Program-made: the position numbers and the translations under genes
Shown here: piece after piece, positions 45,911 to 58,299 of the stretch
How the letters are laid out: each line of letters opens with the position of its first letter
Position numbering within the stretch: the first letter of the stretch is position 1
Origin: Morella rubra
Taxonomy: Eukaryota; Streptophyta; Magnoliopsida; Fagales; Myricaceae
Assembly (NCBI GenBank): GCA_003952965.2
Contig: CM025852.1
Coordinates: 5,427,591-5,491,590 of the forward strand
Length of the DNA: 64,000 nt
Direction: 5' to 3'
The notes under the pieces: model-generated
Database searches by the model: none
Told to the model about the DNA's origin: nothing
Seen by the model: the letters and a program-made list of their open reading frames with translations, nothing else

Positions 45911-47389
45911 CCATTATTAATTTTTCAATATTTGTTTGTGGCAATATTTATTTATTTTGTTAACACCTATTTTTGTATTTGTTTATTTGTGCAGGTGTGT
46001 GCCGTGTGGAGCAGTGGACAGATTTTAATTTTTGAATTTTGGGCTTTTGTTTTGCCTTGAGGTAAATCTATGATTTACGAAATATGACGTTATGAACGAT
46101 TGAACATGAATCTGTGTGAATCTTGTGATATGTTTAGTATTTATATGCATTGAATTAATATTTGTGATCTGTTTAATGTTTTGGTTAATTGGTTGTGTAC
46201 TGGAGATTGGAGGATGAGAGGTTGATAATCGGAGATAATATTGAAGGATGAGATTGAATTTGTTTGGATTTGGAGTGTTGCGAAACTGTTTATGCTCCAT
46301 GGATTTGTATGAATTTGAAGTTTTCTTTATGTACTCTTTGGTTTATTTGTTCTTTTTTGTTTTTTAAAAAATTATTTCAATTTTCATTTTCAAATTGAAA
46401 GTTTAGTCCCCCAAAACTCCAACGCATATAAGAAAAGGCCGGCTTATGCTAATGTATTGTGGATGTGGTCATAATCTAATATGGTCACATCTAAAGCTAA
46501 TGGTTGGCCAACTTTTATTTCTTTTGATTCTTGAAAACCAATATTTGAAAGATGGATCCAAATTCTTTATTCATGATGAACAACTAATAGGGAATTAGCA
46601 ATTTGGATTTTCGTTTTATTTGATCGATTTTATACTCTTGTTTCTATTTTCGTAATGTTGATAGGTGATGTTTTGGAAAGTAGTCAATTTCGCATTTAAG
46701 TTCAAACTAAGTGTTAGGCATTTAGGTTCCAGTCAGGTACAGTTATGCATTTAGTTAAACTAGTTTAGTCTTTAGAGTTTTAGTGACCAATCTTTCATAG
46801 TTGGTCATTAAATATTATGGGCATACAAAAAAAGGTCATACAAAGTTAATACTACCATAATCAAGTATTTATGGTAGTGAAGTTTTGAGGTTTTTACCAA
46901 TATGGCCAACATTTTCTTCCATTCAAGAATTAATCCTTTTTTTTTTTTCCTTTGTGGCTTGTGTAATTGCGAGTTCAATTATGGTTCTTTGATTTTTATT
47001 TTAGATTGTAAATTTGCACAGTTTTTCTTCCATTTATGTATTTATGATTTATGTATCTGTCATTCTTGTTTTTTTAAATCTTGTGGAATCATAAACTTTT
47101 CAAGCACAATAAAATTTAAATGGATCCAACATCCAAAATATAAATAGTAAATAAAATAATAAATCCGTCCAAACTACAAAGCCCAAAAATTGGCAGTATG
47201 GGCGATTATTTGGGCTGTTTGGGCCCAAATCAAACCCAAACTGTCTGGATTCCTTTAGCTAGAATTCTGGCATCCGGCTTCGGAATTTCAGGAATTGCCA
47301 AACTGGAACCGGATGTCAATTTGAGCATTCGGTTCTTATCGGTAGATTTTTCCTCCAGTACTACTGTTACCCACCCCTAGTTTGTGGTC

Positions 47390-47940
47390 TATGTCTAAAC
47401 AAAAGTATCTTCTTGGGTCAAGTAGTTAAGTTCAAGAACTCTCATAAAAGAATTAAAACTAAGAAAGGAAATTAAAAAAAGTTTACCACGTGGACTAACA
47501 GATTAATTCATCCTTAAAATCATAATTTTAGTTGTCGTACACACATGTTACACGATAGAAGTTATGTACGAAGTTTTATTCATGGAGTACAACAATGACA
47601 AAGAATCCATTTTTTTTTTCTCGCTCGTAGAATGCTTTAAGGTCACAGTAAACGTCCATATTATCAAAAAAAAAAAAAGCTTAAGAATACTTTTTTTTAA
47701 TTACAGAAAACATAGAAATTTTTCCAATAAAAGCCTATGCACTTAACTACAGGCTTATGCACATTTTATATAATTAATGAAGATCAATGCAAATATGCAC
47801 AACAATGTTTTTCATTTTCTTTCTTGTTTTTTTCTTTATTCTTTTCCATACCCAATGGTGCAAACTTTCCCATAGATCAATTAATTCAAAACCTAATGTT
47901 TAAAAGTACAACATGTTAGCCCCAATATTTGCCAGCTTTT
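47390..47940. other. AT-rich spacer, no gene seen
   Basis: No coding signal. A and T runs at 47610-47700. Confidence 0.6.
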
Positions 47941-50260
47941 CTAAATATAGGAAAGAGGAGAGGAAAGAAAAATAAGCCAATTATACAAAGAGAAAATGGC
48001 TAGAGGTAAGGAAGGTGCTAACACAGCATATGACCCTGTGATAAATGCCAGCACCATTGCTCCCATAGCCAACAAAATCATTAGCCAGGCCACCAATAGA
48101 AAATTTTGACGGCATTCAATTTTATCTAGCAGTAGCACAAATAAGTGGATAAGGACAGCACAAGTGGACGACAACATTTGAAACAACGAATGCTCTGAAA
48201 GTTGCACTCCCCATCAAGACTGCAGAACCTAGGTGTGAGTCATCCCCACTTTAGAACCCCCAAGGTATGGTAATACCTGCTATAAAAGTCACAGTTGTTA
48301 TGATTGCAGCGACTACCAAATGGACTCTTGCTGCTTTCTCTGTATAGTCCTTGCTCTCCTTCTCCTCCGCCTCCTCCTCCATCTTCTTTGCCTTCTCTGT
48401 CTCCTTTTTCATGCGTCCATCGCTTCTTCTATTTCACCTTCATCCTTAATAACCCGTCGTGCTCATCCAAGATCACCAATTACTAGTACATGCTCAATTT
48501 AGCGCAACTATGAGACATTTATTGAGATGAACCGTAAGATTTTATTTACATATCTTTTTGACTGCCGTCGGGTGAGGGACAGCCACAGAATTGTTGCAAC
48601 CCCCTAGCGTGGCAGCACCAATTAATATACTCTATACCTTTATATGTATGGATGCAGGGCCCCATTATCTTGACTTATAAATTTTAATGTTGGATTAAAA
48701 GTCATATAATTGTGACAAAGGACATATGGTAATTTATCTTCAAGAAATCAAAAGCTACGCGGGGAAAAACTGATCTATACAAACGTCAATGTTAGCAGTA
48801 CGTATCAAATATAATACACTTAAACTCACTTTTTTAACGCATTAATTGAAGCGTTAGCTGATAAATTTTAACTGATCTAAACAAAAAAGGTGATAATATA
48901 TATAGTCTCCATCTTTTGAAGCCTGAACACGAATAGGAGTAGAGAATGTAATCCTTAATTTCTTTGAATTGTTCGATTTTGAAATTCAATCCTTTGATGA
49001 TCAAAGAACTTCTCAATTGAAAAAAAAAAATATTAATATTCTTATTCTGTCCAAGCCAACCCCGAGTTTTGAATAAAACATAAGTTAGATGGCTTACCTC
49101 ATGAGTGAAGCAACAAAATAAAAAAGCGACGAATAAAAGGGTGAATAATTTTTGTTTGAGTGGAAGATTAGAAATTACGGTTTACCTTCTTTTCGGGGTG
49201 ATTTTGCACCCAATAAGGAGATGTCCCTACTGGCAAGATTTAGTTTGTTGAAGGCCATCTTATCAACCCTTGGGTGATCCATGAGATTCTCCTCTATGTC
49301 CTTATAATTGGACTGGTGATGAAAAGGTGTGTTACCATCAAAATTGCTTAGAGACGAATATTTCAAGATGACTCCCACTGTATCCTTGACACCTCTACCA
49401 TCGATGGCAAAATGGAGAACATTCCAGCCTCTGTTTTCTACTAGCTCGCAGCAATCCGGACATCGTGATATAATCCTTTCCATTATGCTGTTATTGCCAC
49501 GATGAGCAGCAATTTGTAGCGTTATCATTCACGCCAAGTCTTTCATATATGCTGCTTGCCTATCAGCGTCTAGCAATAAGTTCGCAGAAGTTGTGGAATT
49601 GAAGAACACAGCAAAGTGAATTGGAGTCCAACCATTCTGGTCTACTTTTGTACTTATATCTCCAAATCTCTTTAGAAGTTCTCTGATCATTTCTAAAAGA
49701 ATTTAAAAGTAAAGATGTAATTATTATTTAAATGACACAAATGTGAATAGTTTATTAGAATAAGAAAGTTTTATACGACTATGGTACAATACATTGAAAG
49801 AAAACTAATTGCAGAGTTATATTTATAGTACTACACGATCCGATCAGCATTCGTTGAAAAAAATAATGCTCTAGTCTTATACATCCATTAACTAATTTAG
49901 TTAGCTGTATTTGAGAAATAAATTTAAGTGTCATATATATAGATATATATAAGTACTTGGTACGTACCAATATAAGTTCTAACAAAACCATAATAAATTA
50001 ATAGTGTTTTAAACATAAGCTCTTTTCTAAATTGACCATATATATATATATGCACCTAGATGCTTAGAAGAGAAATAAACTGCAAGCTAGAATGTTGAGA
50101 TATTGATGGCTAAGCATTATTACCAAAATTAGGCCGAATTACTGCAGCATGCAAAGCTGTTCTGCCAAGGGGTCCACCATAAGATAGTGATCCACAGCTT
50201 CCAAGAATTTTGAGTGCCACAATTTTGAAGTTTCTCTCGACGGCTAAAATAGTACAATGA
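47941..50260 (-). pseudogene. ACD6-like ankyrin-repeat membrane protein gene with stops
   Basis: Minus-strand exons are readable. About 50260-50124 encodes GGPLGRTALHAAVIRPNF and ends at a GT donor. About 49697-49186 encodes GWTPIHFAVF, LQIAAHRGNNSIMERII, CCELVENRGWNVLHFAID and GNTPFHHQ, several ankyrin units, before another donor. About 48350-47941 encodes a hydrophobic C-terminal region resembling the PGG domain (VAAIITTVTFIAGITIP, then LLVAWLMILLAMGAMVLAFI). Members such as ACD6 and ITN1 are membrane proteins acting in immunity and salt response. One in-frame TGA lies near 49531, just before MITLQIAAH, and stops or frame changes follow in the PGG part near 48250. The 5' end is not found. 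It is the best-preserved ankyrin copy here and the likely parent of the fragments at 1-2840 and 38-42 kb. Confidence 0.7.
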
Positions 50261-50261
50261 T

Positions 50262-51089
50262 CATTCTGATGAGAGCTTGTGAGGACCCAAAATATTTGTA
50301 TATGAAGGGACTATTTGACATGATCAAATTTCACACGTCTTTTTTTGTTCTTAATATCTATGAGAGTACTTTAGATATATATATTCACTAATTGACTAGA
50401 AGTATTTTATGATTTCAACCTCGTTCTAATACTTAATTAGAACAAATATCCTCATCGAAACTTGTAGATAGTATAACCCTACCCAAATCACAGCACTCAG
50501 AAATCCCCATCAAAATATGCAACACTCGAAAATAAATCCTTGCACCTACAATCCAAACTCAAACATATAAAAGAGAAAATCTCACATAAGTAGTGAGCTT
50601 TGGCTACCGAAATTACTAGTCTAAATGCGCTGTGAATAGGGAAGTGACGAAGTTCACCTTGCTCCGCTGTTCTTCAGATTGATATGCCTAGATCATGTAG
50701 ACTGACAGGCTTGCGGGAGAGAAGGCCGCAATGAGAAGATGAAGAAGGAACAATGAAAAGCTCACACCCAAAGAAACGAGAAAAGGGAGGGAAAATGATG
50801 CTCACAAGTGAAGAGCAAGGAATAGTCTATCCTAAATATTTACAATGGTGATCAAGTACCGAAAAATAGACATGGGCAAATGCTTTGAAAGTTAGGCTCA
50901 ACTAGACAAAGAGGAATAAAGAATAGAGATAAATCATTTTAAAGTATTGATTGTTACCATTGAATCACAGTTGGATGAAATTTTTTAGTGCCTATTTGGT
51001 GTAAAAGATTCTTGCAATTTAGATTTTTCAAATAATTTCCCACTTATCCCAAGTGATGGAGCACTTGTGGATCGAGAAGGAAAAATATG
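50262..51089. other. Spacer before the gypsy element
   Basis: No gene is recognised. It may include the decayed 5' part (LTR, gag) of the Ty3/gypsy element that follows, but no LTR pair could be matched. Confidence 0.4.
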
Positions 51090-53960
51090 TTATATGGCAT
51101 GTTTGAGTTATTATCTCCAGGTCTCAGAAGATAGAGGCAAAGTCCTTATTCTTCTCCAGTTTCACTGGTTAGGAAGGTTGATGGTAGTTGGAGGATGTGC
51201 ATTGACTACCAGGCTTTGAATAGTTAGACTAATAAGGACAAATACCCAATACTAGCTATTTGATGAGCTATTAGGGGCAAGAGTATTTTCTAAGCTAGAT
51301 TTACTGTATAGTTACCACCAGATTAGGGTGAAGGAAGAATATATCCCTAAAACTGCCTTCAGGATTCATCAAGGGTACTATGAATTCTTAGTGATGCCTT
51401 TTGGTCCAACTAATGCACTGCTACTTTCCAAATGAATGAAGAATTATTTAGGCCACTTTTAAGGAACTTTTTGCTAATGTTTTTTGATGACATATTAGTT
51501 TACAGCACAAGCATCAATGAACATAGGACTCATTCGGACATGGTTCGGAAATTTTTACAATAGAATTAGCTATTTGCTAAGAAGAGTAAATGTAAATTTG
51601 CATGTGATGAGATTGAATATTTGGGACACTTAATCTCAAGTGGAGGGGTGTGGGAGATCCAACAAAATTAGAAGCTATGCAAAATTGGGATTTTCCTCCT
51701 ACTATCAAGTCACTAAGAGGATTCTTGGTTTTTTCTTGACCTAGCTACAAGGATGGGACTCTGTAATATTGAAAGAAAAAATGTAGATCCCAAAAGGAAA
51801 AGAACATAGGAATTACTAGTCTTAGAATTGAGTTAGACTGAAATAAAGGTTTGATTTCTTCGAGCGATAGTGCGAGACTTTTTTTTCTTCTCATTCGAGA
51901 TATTATGTGCAATTAATGAACCTACTACTGAATCTAATGAGTTAAAGTAAAGTCAAAGGACTTACCAGGTATTATAGGAAATTCATAAGAAATTATGGGC
52001 TAGTAGCAACTCCTCTAATAGCTCTCCTTAGGAAGGACTCCTTCCATTGGACACCAGAAGCTAAACAAGCTTTTTTAGCTCTCAAGGAGGCTGTTTCTAA
52101 ACCTTCTCCTTACATTACCTGATTTTTCTAAGACATTCACCATTGAATGCGATGCTTCCGAGAAAGGAGTGAGAGCTATCCCAATGCAAGAGCAGCAACC
52201 TATTGCATTCCTCAGTCAAGCCCTAAAAGGGAGATCATTGAACTTATCAACATATGAGAAAGAGTTGCATGCTTTAGTTATGGCAGTAAAAAAGTGGCGT
52301 CCATTTATGTTGGGTCAAAATTTTATTGTAAAAGCGAACCAACAAAGTTTAAAATTCCTTCTTAAGCAAAAAGTGAGAACTCCTTCTAGACAAAAATGAG
52401 TTTCTAAGCCCCTTTGTTATGATTTCTTGATTGAATATAAACAGGGCAAGGAAAATAAAGTAGTTGATGCACTATCAAGAAAATTTGAAGGTCAACATGA
52501 AGGTGGGGTATGCATGGCAATTTCTGCTCCTAATTCAGATCGGGTGGAATCTCTAAAGGCTAGTTATCCTCAAGATTCTTTTATTCACAATAATTTCTCA
52601 GTTAGAAAATGATGCTTCTAATGTTCCTGATTTTGTGTTAGTGGATGGGTTATTGCTAAAATAAGCTATGTGAAGATTGTTGTAAGTTCTAATTTACATT
52701 TGAGAGGGAAGATCTTAGCACATCTCCACTCTAGTCGTTTTGGGGGGCATTTTGATTATGAAAAGACCCTACATCATTCTTAGGCTAGGTTCTTTTGGAG
52801 GGGAATGAGGAAGGAGATTAAAACCTACATTCGGGAATGTGATGTTTTTCAAAGGATTAAGGTTACTACCTATAAACCTTATGGTTGCTTATAGCCTTTA
52901 CCTATTCCTGAAGTACTATGGACAGAAATGTCCATGGATTTTATTAAGGGGTTTACCCTATTCTTCCAAGTATAATTGCATTTTAGTGGTGGTTGATAAA
53001 CTCCCTAAATATGCTCATTTTTTTACTATAGCACACCCTTACAGGGGCCTTAAGCTAGCATACATTTTTATAAATAATATTGTAAAGCTACATGGTTTCC
53101 CAAAAACTATTGTATATGACTGAGATGCTGCCTTCCAAAGCTCTTTTTGAAAAGAATTATTTAGCTACAAGGAACCCAATTGGCTTTCAGTACTGCTTAT
53201 CACCCATAATTTGATGGTCAGACAGAGGTGTTATGTTGGTGACAAGCCAAGTGTGTGGAGTAGGTGGTTGTCTTTAGCTGAATGGTGGAACAATACTAAT
53301 TATCACTCGACTACAAAACCCACTCCTTTTGAAGTTGTGTATGGAATATCTCCTCCTAAAATGGTGCAATATGTTTTAGGTACTTCTATAAATGAAGTCG
53401 TGGATGAGTCTTTGAAGTCTAGAGATAATTTTTCAGCATTACTCAAGCATAATTGACAATAAGCACAAGCAAGGATAAAGTCTCAATATGATAAACACAG
53501 ATTAAAAGAAGAATTTCAAATTGGACATATGGTGTATATAAGGCTATAGCCGTACAGACAAGGGTCAGTATCATTTAGAAGACACATTAAGCTTGCACCC
53601 AGATTCTACGGTCCATACAAGATAGTTAAAAGAATAGGAAACTTAACTTATAAGCCAGAGCTTCCTTCGACAGCTAGAATCCATCCCCTTTTTCATGTGT
53701 CTTCTCTGAAAAAGTGAGTAGGTGATGTGGCACAGGTTTTGCAAACTTTACCTCCAGTTACTAGTTTGGGAGAGATCCAGCCTGAGCTGAAAGAAATTCT
53801 TGCACAAAGAAGCAAAAAAAGTAGGAAGACATGTTGTAACTGAAGTTTGATTAAATGGAGAGGAGCTTAGGATGAGGATACTACCTGGCAGCAGCTTTAT
53901 CAACTTCAGTAACAATATCCTCGCCTTGTGGGCAAGGTGCTTTAATAGGGGGCTTTATCA
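51090..53960 (+). mobile_element. Decayed Ty3/gypsy retrotransposon, pol region
   Basis: Domains appear in gypsy order on the plus strand, broken by many stops and frame changes. Reverse transcriptase: [20 protein letters not shown] near 51155-51225, and [16 protein letters not shown] near 51360. RNase H: FTIECDASEKG, then IAFLSQALKG, YEKELHALVMAVKKWRPF and DALSR at 52130-52480. Integrase: the zinc-finger region near 52700-52850, CILVVVDKLPKYAHF near 52980 and WWNNTNYHSTTKPTPFEVVY near 53285. A chromo/linker-like tail contains [16 protein letters not shown] near 53675. Gag was not found. This matches the chromovirus-type gypsy elements of plants. It is long dead. Confidence 0.9.
51737..51960. 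other. Insertion of about 220 bp between RT and RNase H
   Basis: The pol reading leaves the family after RGFLV near 51735 and resumes at LTRYYRKFIRNYG near 51961. The sequence between has no match to pol. No terminal repeats or target duplication were recognised. Confidence 0.5.
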
Positions 53961-54480
53961 CAGTCTTACCGATTGTAGCTGAGAAGGAGCTGATCTGCAG
54001 ATAGTGAGTTCATTTGAAGATGGTGAGCTAGAGGAAGGCAACTGATGATGAGCTGGGCATGTTTTGTTGAGAAAAAATTTACGATGTGTATGCTAGGGTT
54101 TTGGTAAAGCAGGAGGAGGCTCGGGAAGGTTTTAGAAGAATAAGCAAAGGTTCAAGATAATGAAGCTTCGATTGCTGAGATTCAATTGCTAGATTTTTGG
54201 CGATCTGGTCAGTGTGTAAGAAAGGCAGCTGGGCCGAGTTAGTTGTCGAATGGGCTTGAGTAGTTAGTCTGTTCGAATTAGTTGTAATGGCTAGCTGGCT
54301 AGCCCGAATGGGTTTGACTGAGCCCAAATTTTTACTTCTATAAAGTTCTTGTAAAAATAGAGAAATGTATGAAAAATATGACTGATGAATTCTTTTCATA
54401 AAGGAGAGTAGCTTTCTCAAATTAGCTAAACAGTTGCATTCGTACAAAATGTTTAGAATACGAGCAGTGTGTTACATGAT
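53961..54480. other. Possible 3' LTR remnant of the gypsy element
   Basis: Follows directly on the pol end. It contains a CTATAAAG box near 54340 and GAAATGTATG beyond it, as an LTR promoter might. Without the 5' partner this stays a guess. Confidence 0.3.
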
Positions 54481-54627
54481 GACGTAGAGGGCACAATCGT
54501 ATCAAATCGTGCACGTTTCCCACCAATTGTTATTAACCTGTTCAAGTGAATAAAAACATGTTGATACAACTACTCATAAGCAAAAGTTTGGGTGCCAAAA
54601 GTTTCCTCTTAAATTTCTTTTGTAGGA

Positions 54628-54738
54628 ATTGAAGGAAAAGAAGAAAAATTGGTACTTGGGTGATGCTTGCCTACCAAAGATATTGAGCGGCAATGTGAAA
54701 TTTGGGGACAACTTTAAAGAGGAGATCATTGGTATTTA
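54628..54738 (+). other. Exon-like stretch of unknown gene
   Basis: After TTTCTTTTGTAG, a good acceptor, comes an open stretch reading ELKEKKKNWYLGDACLPKIL and SGNVKFGDNFKEEIIG, followed by GTATTTATA. It looks like an isolated exon. No partner exon or family was recognised. Confidence 0.25.
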
Positions 54739-54849
54739 TATATTTGTGGCTATCTCGTTCATAATTGCAAAATATGCTTTTGTTGATAATTTATATATAC
54801 ACTTTTGGTTGATAATTTGGAGTATGATGTGATTGAACTAGAATGTTGC

Positions 54850-56290
54850 ATGATTAGTACATTTAAAACCCGTATAATTGCAATCTTTCATATCATAATT
54901 ATTGATTTTGGATGGAAAATTGATTAAGGGACATTAATCCAAATTGTGATTTTAAATTGATGAAATAGCATGATTTGTGCTTAATTTTGTAACTTGAGAT
55001 TAAATTAAACTTTCATGTAATATTTTATTCTCGAACAGCCTGTACCTAGTCCATATTGTGTCCATATTCATGTGTGTCAAAACATTAATTAATTTTCTTT
55101 TGTGATAATTTAAGGTACATTTAATTGAAGATGCACTAAGGAGCGGGAAACTGGACACGAACAAGAGATCGAGATGACCAGCTGACGTACAAAGAGCATA
55201 GAGAAAAGATTTCATGCATAAAGGATATTCTAAAGGAATAAGCATCTCTTTTAAATATTATACAAACAAAATAAAAGCTTAAAAGAGAGGGCAACGATTT
55301 TTGTTTAGGAGAACCAATCTAAGCCTTTGGATTAGAACTCTTTGAAGGGCTAGGATTGTGTCCTTTTAGACTATTCTATGGCAAACATGAATTAGTTATG
55401 AATTGTTTAGCTAATCATGTCCCAATTCATGCTCCTCTATCTTAATTTTTAATTGCTTTCTCGAGTTCAAATTATATTTTCCTCCATCCAATGCCTACAA
55501 AATTGGCACGAATAAGAATTCTATATGTGTTCAAAATCACTTGTCTATCATTTTAATTACTATTTCAGTAAAAAAGGAAAAATGTCTTTCAAATTGACAT
55601 TAGTTCGAATTTTATTAAATATCTAATTATAATGTAAACTGTCCCAACATCAATACTTCTCACTTCTACTTTTCCGCAATAACATTCTCATAACCCAACA
55701 TCTTTCCAGTCCATAAATTTAAAACAGTCTAAGGTTACGTTATAGATTTGAGAACATGCAAAGACAATAAATCTGGCGACAGATTGCAAAAACATTGACA
55801 TAGGAGAAAGCACTTTGAAATATAATCCTTAATAGTCGGAGGCGAAAAGTATATTTAATCCTTTTTACCTTATTTGTTTTATACCTTATTTGTTTTGTTA
55901 ACCCTTATACCTTATTTGTTTTGTCAATTGGCTTAGTTTATACCACCAAATACAAGTGTCTGTTGCTAAGTCTATAATGAAAAGTTGAGTTAGACCCAAC
56001 CCAATCATAATGCCTCAACAAGGAATCCTTTACGACACAATAACTATTACGTCTGCCCTTTAATCAGAACAAGGATTATCAATGGTTTCTTTCTACAACT
56101 GCTCAGATCTTTGTTAATGTCAATATTCTTAGCATCTGCAAACAACCCAGTATAACAACACATTACTAAACACAAGCGGCTATGATTCTCTATAGTTTGA
56201 ATACTGCATAACAAATATTCCAGCCACTATTAACATCTGATGATCAGAAACATGCTCATCATTTTACTATTCTGATACTATACGCACAAA
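54850..56290. other. AT-rich spacer
   Basis: Nothing supported, except the FAM32A 5' fragment at 55675-55820. Confidence 0.5.
55675..55820 (-). repeat. Partial, diverged copy of the FAM32A-like 5' end
   Basis: Matches 58155-58295 in the same orientation at about 80 percent: it covers the start-codon region (here encoding LGYENVIA after the ATG) and about 110 bp upstream. Only the first few codons are kept, so it is a promoter and start fragment, not a gene. Confidence 0.75.
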
Positions 56291-56615
56291 ACTCTACTTC
56301 TGAGTGTATCAGATCATCATCATCATCATCTAAGAAGGAACAAGAACTAATAGGAAACCGAAAGTAGGAACATATGAAAGACAAGCAGTCATAAACATGA
56401 ATTGGCTGTACATAAGAGTCTTTCCAGCACATGCAAATTTCATAAAAATAGGTATTTCATTAAAGAACATAAACAAGTTGGCTTGGGATAGGCGAGAGAG
56501 ATCATGTGCCATGTACAACAGTTGCTGCACATTCAAGTATTGCGTATTTATAGCACTGATGTTACAATGACAAAAGGTTAACCCTTTGTTCCTCAAACTC
56601 TCTAACCTGCTAGCA

Positions 56616-58183
56616 TTATCCTGGGCCAACTTTAGAAATGTCATAATGCTCACTCATATTTGCGAGATACTGGTTGAAATCCTGAATCCTGTCACGGTGA
56701 GATTTATTAGCCGTCTTGTCCAATCTTTGAACATCAATTCTCTCCCTCGGCTCTATATATCAACTTTCTACCGGAGTGAGATGCTCATCATAACTAGCAG
56801 CGTTCCCATAATTACTCAATTTGTTGCCTTCATTTACATCTTCCTCATTAGCATTGGCAGATAGCTCTGCACTGCCAAATGCACGAATTATAATAAAATG
56901 AGTGACAAAAATACTTGAGAGGTGTTCAGCATTTAGGATGAGAATATCAAAGAGCCGGATCAAACAAATGCTAGAACAACAAAAGTACATCTCAATCTGT
57001 CCCCTAACTTGACAGCAGCCTCTGCACCTTTATTTTCCCCCTTTCTCCTCTTTGGAGAACTTATATGCAAAATTCAGCATTTTATTCAAATCAAGGAGAT
57101 TTTCCAGATATCCAAACAAGACAAGCATAGAATTTCATGGCAACATTTAGGAGATCATCAGTGCAAATTTCAATTCTACCTGAGGTAACAGTGTGTAGAT
57201 GATCTCCACCATTACAATATATGAAGCAAAAATACAGCTGCTCTCAGTAAAAGAACAGGAAGTGATTGGGCACCTAGTTACCCATTGTAGCTGAATTAAG
57301 TCTAATAGCCACAGTTGTAACTAAGATTTGCTCTAATCAGCTTTACCCATCAAGTTAAAAATGAATAGCATGTGGGGCTCATTCTTCGCAAGTCCAGACA
57401 GTTATTGGTGATGTCCATGTAGTAGATAGTAAACCAACAAGTTATTCTCAGAACTGGAGCAGCTTACACTACTTCATTAATGGTTGTATGGTTCCAATAC
57501 TCTGGTTTTAGAAACAAACAAAAAAAAAAAGAAACAAACTCAAAAAGACTCCAAAGCATGGTACACACGACTTAGAATTCTGGTACAGCGCTAAGCAAAC
57601 TTAAAAAGAGTGGAATCGTAGCTTTCTCTTTCTAGATAACAAGAAATTCTATACAAATGGCCAACCACTTATATACTGTAACATGCTAGCATAAAGGTAA
57701 TCTGAGCACTTGGAATTGTCCTACATCTCAAGCAACAGTAAGTCAGAAGATTCAAACGTGAATCAATAATATGGTGAGAACCACTTGCCAGTCAAGGTGG
57801 CTCCTAGAGACAATGGAATCCTAGTATCTAACAAAAGAACTTATTAATCCTAGCATGGCTATCCTTAAACACACAGACACAAGAAAGTGAGAGATCTCAA
57901 ATAATCAAACAGCAATACCGGACCAAGTCAATCCTAATTAAAGAAGAACTATTATCTTATTACCTGACAATAGATACATGCAAAAAGATAGATGATTTAA
58001 AGAACTTCAAAATAAAACACCGTATAACAACCAACTTGCTGGAAGCTCATTTTCTATGACTTCAGAAATTTGATCCTGACGTTTCTTATTTTTCTTTTTT
58101 TTCTTCACCCCACCAGCTTTAACATCAAGGGCTTTTCCCTTCAGCTTCAGCTTACCCGCAACAACGTTCTCATACCCTGACAT
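56616..58183 (-). pseudogene. FAM32A: FAM32A-like splicing factor gene with premature stop
   Basis: Exon 1 (58183-58036) encodes SGYENVVAGKLKLKGKALDV, then AGGVKKKKKNKKRQDQISEV, the hallmark N-terminus of FAM32A. Exon 2 (56866-56616) joins in frame and would run on through YDEHLTPVES, YIEPRERIDVQRLDKTANKS and HRDRIQDFNQYLANMSEHYD to KVGPG. However, codon 85 is TGA (56762-56760), where the family has an Arg just before YIE. Without the stop the product would be 132 residues. Human FAM32A is a late-acting spliceosome protein whose C-terminus reaches the catalytic core and stabilises the 3' exon. The stop would remove exactly that part. Everything else is well conserved, so it is either a young pseudogene or a base error. 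Confidence 0.85.
56870..58030 (-). other. FAM32A-like intron
   Basis: A single intron of about 1.17 kb, donor GTTGGT and acceptor GTGCAG, phase 1. No other feature was recognised inside it. Confidence 0.6.
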
Positions 58184-58299
58184 CTTTCCTGTCCATAAAT
58201 TAAAACTGTGTAAAGTTGCATTATAGATTTGAGAACTTGAAAAGACTAGAAATGTGGCAACAGATAGCAAAAAGATAGTAGAAGACGCGGAGGTTTAGC

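Larger units (their letters stand above)
39550..46920. repeat. Segmental duplication, copy 2
   Basis: Partner of 1-7430. Unlike copy 1, this copy continues without a break past the shared end, through the complete hAT element to 47379. It is therefore the one that keeps the original context. Confidence 0.9.
43834..47379. mobile_element. Complete non-autonomous hAT element with 8-bp target duplication
   Basis: The left end reads TAGGGGTGGGCA and the right end TTACCCACCCCTA, its inverse with one difference. GTTTGTGG occurs immediately outside both ends (43826-43833 and 47380-47387), an exact 8-bp target duplication, the hallmark of hAT transposition. The element is 3546 bp long. No transposase frame is readable. 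It has picked up a Mutator-type MITE (44006-44398), a TIR element with a SufE fragment (44638-45136) and a CT-rich tract (45590-45910). Subterminal regions hold motifs such as GGAATCGGTAATTCCG on the left and GGAATTTCAGGAATTGCC on the right. It inserted before the segmental duplication, since copy 1 shares its left end and target site. Confidence 0.85.
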
